A program made the position numbers and the translations under genes. From the NCBI GenBank assembly GCA_014871385.1, contig CM026422.1, forward strand, positions 22,189,014 through 22,253,013: 64,000 nucleotides of DNA. The letters are read 5' to 3'. The notes under the pieces are model-generated. The model searched no databases. It was given only the letters and a program-made list of their open reading frames with translations, and had not been told where the DNA came from. The number at the start of each line of letters is the position of its first letter. Position 1 is the stretch's first letter. Positions 45,387-54,587 of this stretch are shown one piece after another. The DNA is from Ceratodon purpureus (Eukaryota; Streptophyta; Bryopsida; Pseudoditrichales; Ditrichaceae).

Positions 45387-46852
45387 CAAACTCATGTTTT
45401 ATTGTTAAAACTCAAGTGCTCGGGTTGAGCTGTGCGTTTGTTTGCTCAACTTTGCTATTTGCAACCAACAGGTAGTGCTTTCCGTTTTTTTGTTTTAAAA
45501 TGTTTTTGTGGAGTATCGAATTGGTCTCCTCGGATCCGAGTTGAGAATCTTCTCATGATTCTTGTTATGCCAAAGATGATGATTGTAAAGTAGCTGGGTT
45601 TGAGGTTGTTTGTGTTGGAGGGCCTTTCCGGAGTTCTCATGTCTTGAGTGATTATAAGTGACTCTTTACCGTTGGGCTTGTACGTTCTTTGGATAATCAA
45701 CTAAGAGCTTTGTGTGTTTTAGAGTATATTCTCTACCGTGTCTATGCATTTTCAATTTAAAATTTTTTTTGGTCTAATATTGTTTATATTGTTAATGCAT
45801 AGTTTTTTTTAATTGTACTTCAAATTTTACAAGATTATATGATATAATGTCAAGTTATTCTAAGGTGATCCTTGACTTGTTTGCATATCATCCGTCACTT
45901 TGACATTTTTCAATCGAAGCGTGAAATGACCCCTGAAAAATTGCAGCTCTTTGCAACTGCCAAGGTTTCTCCCAAGTAGAAAGAGAGATGGCTGAAGTGG
46001 TGGAACATGAGCAACGAGAGTCTCCTGGAGTATAACTTTCCTCCCACACTAGCTTCTGATTCTGTTCTCCGGGTTTGGATTGATCAAGCTGCCTTTTGGG
46101 TTGGGTATGTATTCAAATTTTTTGGCTGTAATTGTTGAATTCATTCCATCATCTTCTACCGGTTAGAGAAACAATATATTTGTTAAAAGGAAATTATGTA
46201 CTTATGAAAATTGTCATTGTTTGTTACCGCAGTTAGAGGAGGAGGCTCTCAATTGTTATGCCAAGATTGTAAAGGACAACATCATAGCGTTGAAGACACA
46301 AGATTTACCAAATCCTGTAGAGTGCATTGACTTGTGAATTGAGGCTCATTTCATCACTTTGTGGGGGAAAGCCTTTAGGAATTTTTTCCTAAGGCTAGCA
46401 CTTTTACGAAGAAGGAGCCATTTCTCAACCAAGGTGGTGTTGAGAATGCTATGAAGCGGGCTATTTTGAGGTATTTCTGGAGGGATTTGGTTGTCAAGGT
46501 TGCCTTTGACAAGAAGGATATTCCATAACGATTTAAGAAGTGATTGGATGTCTCTAGCAGTGAATGTATTTTTACAGATTATCAAAGCAAGCATTTTGGA
46601 GCTCCTCACCTCTATCGGATATGAATTGGGTGTAAATTTCTACATTGATCAATTTAGAAGCCATTATCTTTGGAAAAAACCCTTAACCACCTTCCACGGT
46701 CATAGGTCCCATATATGCCATGTCATGCAGAATCATCTCAAAATATTCAAATAAATAGTCAAAAATTAAAAAATTTAGTGCTCACTGCTCACTGCTCACT
46801 GCTCACTGCTCACCGCTCACCGCTCACAAGATAGCATTCCTGCGACAAGGCT

Positions 46853-47480
46853 ATACTCTACAACCGTCAAATCAAGAACTACTAATTTAGATGACCTACA
46901 ACTTTTCATGCTCAGCATGGACAATGAACACATTATCACTATGATGGTTTTATACTTGATGAAGATATTGCACAAAATAACTGAAGGTAACTACATTGCT
47001 CAAGCTATCATACTGTAACCACTTCAGCCCAACAATCTGCACAAAATAGCCTCGTAAATTTATTTTGTAAGGTATCATTAAATCTTGTAAATTTGTTTTT
47101 AAAAGTGAAAAATTAGTAACTTTCGTTGTGTTTTTTCTAAAAGCGATGACAATCACCTTCTTTAGCGGAAGGGAGGTTGAGGAACCTCTCAGATTTTTAG
47201 CCGTGATTCCCTCCATGACAAAAAATCCACGGAAAATTACATCAAGAGAGCCCCTTGTGGTAGGGCTCATGGTCTGGAGGAGCCCTTTGGCTCAAGCTGA
47301 TTTAGGCTCGGACCCCTTCCAACCGGTGAGCCCCCACCGCAATGGAATCTACCTTTACCTTATGGATTTTGAAAATTACTAGTCTATGGCGGAATAAGGT
47401 ACATGGGTAGGATAAGGTGCTCCAACCTTGTTCTATGCACTTGAGTTCCTGAATCTAAAACAACCATAGATAATCCCACT
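46853..47480. other. Spacer between elements, no gene called
   Basis: A plus-strand frame near 47128-47382 looks somewhat protein-like but has no recognised relative. It may be part of an old transposable element. Confidence 0.35.
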
Positions 47481-47489
47481 GTTGCGTGC

Positions 47490-47821
47490 CCCTCGCTCTA
47501 AACCTCGCCCTCGTCTTAATGACGAGGCGGGCCCTCCCCCTCCTCCTCCCCTTTCTCCTTTCCTCCCTGATCTATTTTTAGGGGCCCTGCGGCCCTTTTT
47601 TAGTAATTTTTTTATTTTTAATGAAACCGGGGACCCAGAATTAGCCTAAGGGGACCCACTAGATTAATTTTAGTTAGTTTATATATTTTTTAAATTTTTT
47701 TTAAATTTTAATTTTTTTTTTCATCAACATGCAAAATATAGGGGGCTTTTTGCCCCCTCCAATGACAGCCCTGGTTGGGGGGCCCTCGTCATTAAGACGA
47801 GGGCGAGGTTTATCGCAAGGG
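47490..47821. mobile_element. Miniature TIR element with 9-bp target duplication
   Basis: The sequence GTTGCGTGC flanks both sides (47481-47489 and 47822-47830). The 332-bp element has terminal inverted repeats of about 40 bp containing AACCTCGCCCTCGTCTTAAT and its complement, plus a short internal palindrome (ATGACGAGG). A 9-bp duplication fits Mutator-like elements, while 8 bp would fit hAT. No coding frame. Confidence 0.8.
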
Positions 47822-47830
47822 GTTGCGTGC

Positions 47831-48448
47831 AGTGTTGCCCAACTTGCTCATTCCCAGACCATCAACAATTAAAGCATATAGAAATTCAAAGGAAACCTCT
47901 TTTGATGGAGGGTCTGTATTGCCAGTAGGTGGCTGCTCTTTAGCTCTGTCAATTGGGTTTCAAGCAGAGTATTGGAGATTAGTCTTGAGATGATTAAAAC
48001 CTTTTGAAGAACCATTATTTAATTATTTATGTATTTATTTGTTCATTTATCTATTTATATGTCTATTTATCCTACAATATTCATTTCCAACACAATTTTA
48101 GTTTTTGGGATTAAATTCTCGCTAAAATTTAAAGAATTCACTTATATATCAAAGTGATAGGTTTGCTAAATCTCTTAATCCTATACTAAAAAATCAGATA
48201 ATCATATATAAATAAATAAATAAACTAGAGAAGTAATAGGTTGCTTGGAATCATTATAGACTCAAATGTGATGTAGTGGATTACACTAAAAATGATAATA
48301 ATTTTCATAGAACATTTAGTGTCACCAAAACTGACACTATTATTTATGCATTAATAACATTATTCAAATATTTGTCATAAACAAATTCCTTCTTGGACTC
48401 CATATATTGTTGATATTCACTACAATATATTGTTGAAGCTTTTTCTAG
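47831..48448. other. Spacer before terminal exons
   Basis: This is AT-rich sequence without a clear coding frame. Upstream exons of the gene ending at 48853 may lie here or beyond the transposon insertions but could not be identified. Confidence 0.35.
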
Positions 48449-48853
48449 TATGTGGGAAAATTTTGAAGTTTGCCTGCAAGTTGAAGAAGGTGCTTGTTTG
48501 AAGGATACTGTCCTCTTCGTTGGCAAGTATGTACATTTTAAAGCATGAAAATCACTGCCTTTCTTCTCCTGATGCTATGAAGATTTGTGCTCATTGTATA
48601 TGTCTTTTACGAGAATTGAGAAGAGGATCAGTGAAAGCATGGTTTAGAATATAGATGGGCCAGAGCAGTGATGCGAAAATGACAATGATCCAATTATACT
48701 AGGGAGTAAAAACAGGTTCTATTATCTGTAGTTTCGACAGAAAAGCATCAAACTGAGAAAGGGAAAATTTTAAGTGTATCTGGGTCTTCTGTTGTTCGCA
48801 GGTTGACATGGCGCCAATGGGCTTCAAAGCTGCTGCTGAAAGCAATCAATTAA
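48449..48853 (+). CDS. Last two exons of an unidentified plus-strand gene
   Basis: Exon 48449-48526 follows an acceptor (gaagctttttctag) and reads MWENFEVCLQVEEGACLK..., ending at a strong donor, gtatgt. Exon 48802-48853 follows an acceptor (cttctgttgttcgcag). Joining them keeps frame across a Lys codon and gives GKLTWRQWASKLLLKAIN before a stop. The quality of both splice sites and the frame continuity argue for a real gene end. I do not recognise the family. Upstream exons were not found; the miniature element at 47490-47821 and the hAT-like element lie upstream, so the gene may be disrupted or have long introns. Confidence 0.4.
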
Positions 48854-49259
48854 CCCAAGAGACACCTGGTCTGAGCTGCATATTGCGAGACCCAAAAACA
48901 CAAAGCACCCCGTAACAACACTAAATGGAGATAACAAAACTTGAATTCATGTTCATTTAGTTATTTCTGTGTGCAACAGAACAGCTTGTGAGCACTCTGT
49001 GTGGTTACCTAGCACTGAAAAAAAATACTGCTTGTTTCAATGACTTTTAGGAAATAAAAATCCATATTCTGCAATCAGCATGTTACATCCAGAGAAACTG
49101 GAACAAACATCTATTAAGTTGACAGATAATCCCATTAGTTCCCGTTAACTGGAATAAACATATAGTAGTATCTGATAGAAATTGACTCCAATCCTCTTTG
49201 TGGTCATGCTCACATGTATTCAAACCAACATAAAACTTTTTGGAAAAGATACTACGCAC

Positions 49260-49667
49260 CTTTTCAATCCAATTCTTATATTTTTTCAAACCGTCTTCTG
49301 TAGCTTTTTTAAACTCAGCTTCCAGCTCTTCTTTTTTGCTTCTAAAATCATTTGCGATGCCGGTTGCGATGTTGTCAAGATTTGGCACATTGTCCAGGCC
49401 TACCATTCACAAATCGACGCAATGTTATGTACAACTTAAAAAAGAGCAGGATTACAAATTATTCCTGATTTTCGCTCCGAGACTCTAATAGGGCGAGACC
49501 AATCTGCAGCTTACCAGAATCTTGGACTGAGTTATGTTCATCATAAATGTGGATTTTAATCAAAAGTGTTTAAAGCTGCAGTACTTCTGTATAGTTCGGC
49601 AAACCAGTGATGTCTATTGCGTCAATGATCTTCCCCACGAATGGTTGAAAACTGTTGTGAAGTGGAC
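49260..49667 (-). CDS. Possible extra exons, minus strand, unresolved
   Basis: Two stretches look coding. 49585-49667 reads PLHNSFQPFVGKIIDAIDITGLPNY. 49260-49399 reads LDNVPNLDNIATGIANDF, then a charged helical segment KKEELEAEFKKATEDGLKKY. Both have plausible acceptors and donors, but I could not join them in frame to each other or to the gene upstream at 49726-51887. They may be alternative 3' exons of that gene, or the end of a separate one. Confidence 0.3.
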
Positions 49668-49725
49668 CTAGCATATGTCTTCTAACTAGTACATGAGTTT
49701 CAGAATGCTTCCGAGAATGCATGTG

Positions 49726-51887
49726 TTATATATATGGCATGGTACCAGGAGAGGTCAAGAAAGTACTCAAGCCAAGTGCTGTTATACTCGATGATGAGGA
49801 GTAAACGACCCACCAGTCTCCCAGCACCCCGATCATGGTGGCATTTGATGTAAGATAGGTAACCTTTGCCAGGCAGAACAACATATAATCTTGAACTTCC
49901 ACATGCATAACAGTTGCTGTTGAATTTATCTGCAAAACAAATGGAACCCTAAAATTGAGATTTTGGATGCTTAACAGCGTTGTCCATGTAAGCATGTTGT
50001 GACTTGTCTATTTAGAGGTCACATCAATCCAAATATAAATTCTAAAAGATATGCACACAACCTCTCCAATAGACCAAGAAAATAATTCTTTAATGCTGGG
50101 TGATTAAACCAAATGTGCATACCTATCAACAAGTCTACTGCTTAAACCAAATAGAATTAAGACCACGAAAGTCCACATAGAGATTGACTATTTGAATCAT
50201 ACAACATGAGAATCATTTGACATAGGAATGTCTGAATTTCAAGAGATGGTACCTTCTCCTTCACTACATCCAGTGCACCTTGTTTGACTCGTGAAGTTTC
50301 ACTCCTCTAGCAAAGCCATAGTCGAGTTTCCCAGACGAAATTTGCCAAGCCTCCATGTTCAGGATTCCAACAAAGCAAAATTGACAGAGAGCAAACAATT
50401 GGAGCATCAACATTGCCTTCAATTATAATCTAACTGGATTCAATCAGCGGAGCCATACCTTTTTCAACCAAAGGTAGATCGATGCAGGATTAGGCTTTGT
50501 GCTCCAAATTAGTAACAGGGAGTTAGGAAGCAACGATTTAGGGTAAGGATACCCCAAAACCACAGTAAGTAGAAATATAGTAGGCCACCAATATCTCTTT
50601 ACAAAACTCAGTAATTTGTGTTCAGTTTCCATATCTGAGGAGTCGTCTGTGATCATTTCTGTAATTTCTTGGACTTGCTGATCTGCATGTAAAGTTCTAA
50701 ATGCTAAGAAACAAAAAGTTGTGATCAACATGGACTTGTAGTCTTGCACTCTGACGATAAACCCTCAAAAAACAAAGGATAAATTTGATGTCAAAATTGG
50801 ACATATGTTCGAGACTCCATAAAAATATCAGGGGACTGATCAATACTTTCGGAAGCTTTTAAGCAACACACATTCAATGAAAGCAAATTGTTTACATTAA
50901 CATGCATCATTATATGGGGACCTGGGGTTTAGTTGCTTCAAATTCAGTATCAACACATCATTGAAATTTAAACACTGCAAGATTATAACTCTCCGTTTGA
51001 TTGGTAGTAGAGAGGATATAAACTTACTTTCGCGAAACCCGTCATGAAATCCGTGGTGATTCTCACACCGGACGGCTTCTTGCTCTGCCGCCAAGAAGCT
51101 CGATGCAACTGCTAACCCTAAAAAGGTTCCGGTACAAGATTGGACTCCTGCTACAATCATAGTTTGCAAATCACAATGATATCCACCCACAACTACACAA
51201 TAATTGATACAGATACAAGACAATCATTAATCATCCATCATTTCCGTTGCTAAGTCCTCACCGAACAGCTTGGAGGATCGCTGCAAGTGCTTAAACGACT
51301 CTGAACGGCATTCCCAAAACACAGGGCGAGAACTAAGACTGCGATAAAGACATGAGGAGGGCCCAAGTGCTGTCTGAATCACATCATTCCCTGCAACCAA
51401 GGAGCACACTCGAACTCAGAATCCATTGCAATGGGTACCCAATATGGGACATGACAAAGCAGGAACAAAAGCAGACCAATGTACTCTAATCATGCCCATA
51501 CAAAATCATTCAAGCTTTTTGAATCCACATGCTCCACAACGTAACCCTAAAACCACAAGAACACAAAATCCTCCACAATCAATCACAAACCAGAAACATC
51601 TTTCACGTGATGCAAATGAGTCAACACTCGCACCATCTGAATTAGGTCACTATACTCGTCGACAGGAAAAATAAAAAGAGCCCAACAATCAAGATACTCT
51701 TCAGATAAAATAAAATCAACCAAAAATCCGAAAACCTTTTTTTTTAAAGAAAACCTCAAGAGACAAAAAAGAGACTCAAAAACATACCTCTGATGTGGAT
51801 CATGGACCGGATTGAATGGGCCTCATGACAAGCCGAAGCAACGGAAGCCCATGCTCGTGAGCACAAGAGAGTTCTCGCAACCCGCAT
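49726..51887 (-). CDS. Conserved plant membrane protein of unknown function (6 exons)
   Basis: Exons in coding order are 51788-51887, 51262-51390, 51028-51147, 50459-50682, 50279-50350 and 49726-49929, together 849 nt (282 residues). All joins keep frame with GT...AG introns. The N-terminus MRVARTLLCSRAW is Arg/Ser-rich, like an organelle targeting peptide. A hydrophobic segment (about WWPTIFLLTVVLGYPYP, residues 150-180) is followed by LLIWSTKPNP. The C-terminal domain carries EVQDYMLFCLAKV and MIGVLGDWWVV. The order 'STKPxP ... VEVQDY...LCLA(K/R)V ... GxLGxWW' recalls an uncharacterised plant family; that identification is from memory. An in-frame ATG six codons upstream (51905) is an alternative start. 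No function is proposed. Confidence 0.65.
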
Positions 51888-52196
51888 TGCCTGAAAGGAA
51901 TACATCACAACATGACCTTACAAAAACCCTGACCCTGGAGAAACTTGTGTAGTTCTCTCGACGTGGATCAATTGCTGCATGTGCATGTACATCTTCATCG
52001 CTGCAACCTGCATGATCTGGTCACACTGCAGCATCGGAATCATCCCAGTGCAGACCACTTTGAGGAATTCTCTGCAATTGTGGGCGAGCACAGAAGTTGA
52101 TCAGGACTGAAACATGAATGTCCAAAGTGCAACGTCATTTAAGGCTGAGGTTCTTCTTCCGCATCCATACGTTCAGTGTATGAATATTTTATTCAT

Positions 52197-52256
52197 ACTC
52201 AGACTTATATGATATACTCATACATTCAATATATGATTTATAATATAAGTCTGAGT
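52197..52256. repeat. Perfect 14-bp inverted repeat
   Basis: ACTCAGACTTATAT at 52197-52210 pairs with ATATAAGTCTGAGT at 52243-52256 across a 32-bp AT-rich loop. A related 'ttcttcttccgc' block occurs at 52151 and again near 52550, so the surrounding DNA is duplicated. Confidence 0.85.
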
Positions 52257-52787
52257 ATACATATAATATATGATAAATATATTTGGTATATGATTTATAT
52301 GATTTATTGCCGAGCCTTCATTCAGTGTGAGTGAAGAGTCAGGATTACCTAACAGTCTTAACAGGGAACTGTGATCCAGAGTTCATTGCAAATTTGGTTT
52401 GGTTAGTTAAGGCCGACGTGGCAATTAATTTGGAGAGGTCAATTGATTTGAGTAGAAAGCATTCATTTCTAATATCCAACTTTAAAAAAGTGATTTGGAA
52501 AAATAGTTGCAGTCCATAATATGCGTTGTTGTCAACAAGGTTTTGGAGGTTCTTCTTCCGCTCTCATACATTCAGTATATGAATATTTACTCATACACTC
52601 AGTGTATAATTTACTCATACATTCATACTCTAGTCTCTAAGGCTGGCCGAAGGATGGGCTGGATTCAACGTTTAAATTCTAGCCTCTAATCTAGCTCAGA
52701 GTTCAGGCCCAAGTTGGAAGTTCACGCCAAGAAAGACCTTGTCCTAAATGCATCACTAAGGCCTATATATTTTGGCGTCAAGACAAT

Positions 52788-53086
52788 GCCTTGTAGGATG
52801 CTACATAGGATAAATTAAAGCCCTTGGGTATGATTTGGAAGTATCAAGCAATTCTATTGGTTGAAATTCGAAGAGTTTGGGCCGGCCCTCAATCCGTCTC
52901 CAAGTATAAATTTGAATTAATATACCAAAGGCCAAGTATAATTCATATAGTAAAGGCCTTTAGTATATGAGTTGTTGCCAAGTCTTCATTTAGGAGTGAA
53001 GAGTCAAGATCACCAAATTAATAATGAAGAAACAGAGGGAAATTTAACAAGAGCTTTAATTTATACTATGTAGCATCCTACAAGGC
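52788..53086. mobile_element. Possible small foldback element
   Basis: About 34 bp at 52788-52821 (starting GCCTTGTAGGATGCTACATA) is the inverted complement of 53052-53086, with one or two changes. No target duplication could be assigned. It may be a miniature TIR element or a local inverted duplication. Confidence 0.5.
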
Positions 53087-53255
53087 ACTGCCACTCACTC
53101 ATTGTTAATAGTTAGGCTTCATTGTTAACAAGTTGCTTCTAGAATGAATAAAACGGACTCTTAAACTTTACCAATTGAGAAGTATGGGGAGCATTTCCTG
53201 CTCCTGAATTTAATTACTACAGTAGTTCCATAGCCAGTTTGTCCAATTAATTTTG

Positions 53256-53428
53256 AAATATTAGAAAATTATGAAGATAGAAAAATTAGTAATATTTAAT
53301 ATTGTCCAAATTAAAAATAAAATATGTAAATATTAGAAAATTATGAAGATAGAAAAATTAGTAATATTTAATATTGTCCAAATTAAAAATAAAATATGTA
53401 AATATTAGAAAATTATGAAGATAGAAAA
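53256..53428. repeat. 72-bp tandem repeat, about 2.3 copies
   Basis: The phrase 'aaatattagaaaattatgaagatag' recurs with an exact 72-bp period, together with the shared 'aatattgtccaaatt' in the first two units. Confidence 0.9.
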
Positions 53429-53800
53429 AAAATAGCATAAAATAGTGTTTATAATATTTAATCATTACTAACCCATTTAAGGTAATTTGTATTGGTTTTT
53501 TTGCCCAAAAATGAAAATTGAGGAATTTAGTTTTGACAAGCAAACCTTGTTACCTTATTAGTTCAAAAAAAATATGTATATTGGTATGGTATGTGGCAAA
53601 ACTGCTATGATGTTATGGTATATTTAAGATAATACTTCTTCCTCGGATTGAATTTTGACCCCTTCTGAAGAGAGTTTCAGGGGATTAGAATGATCTCATG
53701 GAATGGTGTCCAAACTCACATTTAAATAAATCTTAAAAAGCTAAACATTATTGTTTCTTGTTACAAGTTACTTGTGACTAAAGTGTCAACTCTCAAAAAG

Positions 53801-53914
53801 GGGGAGTAGATTTTTACTTCTACACCTTGGTCATGTGGGCATTGGATTGGGGGTGGATCAACCACACACCTAATTCACGTTGGTCTCCTCCGGAGACCAA
53901 AGTTTCTCTCTCTA
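53801..53914 (+). repeat. Dispersed repeat copy 2
   Basis: This is a direct match to 1641-1754 with about ten changes, ending with the palindromic 'gtctcctccggagac' and 'caaagtttctctctc'. Confidence 0.7.
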
Positions 53915-54587
53915 TTTGAGTTATTTGTAAAGTCTGAAAAACTCAGGTTAGCTGACCTCAGTTTTGATAAAGAGAGGGTCTGACAAGATTCCACTAAATA
54001 TTGAACCAATCAGCATTTAGAGACAATGTCAGACTTGCTAAATGAAGCCTACAAATGAGAGGATGGAGCCTGTGAAAACACTGGTTACCTTTACGAATAA
54101 CTCAATTGTGTCACAGTTTTTTGCAAATGAACGAGGAAAGTACAATCCACATCCCACCTCCATTGTCACCATTACATTCTCCATTATCATACAATAATTC
54201 TACCAAAGTTGAATCACTCTACAAAGACATCCAGAAACTCGAGTTCATGTACAAAACATCAGCAAATCCAATGCCATACAGGATTAATTCAACCTAACAC
54301 ATCAATATATGCCTCAGGATGTAACACCGAAGCCCACCCTTAGCTTGGACAAAAAACCAAGCGCCTCAAACTAACATGGCTTCAACAACTACCATTTTAC
54401 TGTCCATCCTGTGAGAATCACATGATCTCTGAAACATGACCGGATCATGGTGAAGTTGAATGGGAGTCCACATGAGACCAACAATCTAGGAGCTTCAAAA
54501 CATTCTGCCAGCCTGTGGATCGATCAAAATTTACAACCAGGGATGGCTCATCATCTGCAAACCGGAATCAATGTGAGTGCACCGGTC

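Larger units (their letters stand above)
42737..46844. mobile_element. hAT-like element with subterminal GAGCGGT repeats
   Basis: Direct 8-bp copies of ACAAGGCT flank the element (42729-42736 and 46845-46852), the size typical of hAT transposons. The ends carry CAG at the left and CTG near the right, then a shared GCTATCTTGTGAGCGG inverted terminal sequence, then tandem GAGCGGT / GAGCAGT heptamers pointing inwards. Left and right termini differ by about 2 bp outside the shared sequence. No transposase frame was seen in 4.1 kb, so it is probably non-autonomous. It contains a large foldback (43942-45386). Confidence 0.75.
51906..54587. other. Repeat-rich spacer and LecRK 3' flank
   Basis: No gene was recognised. 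The stretch holds several small repeats listed separately, and from about 54300 the probable 3' untranslated region of the lectin receptor kinase. Confidence 0.4.
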
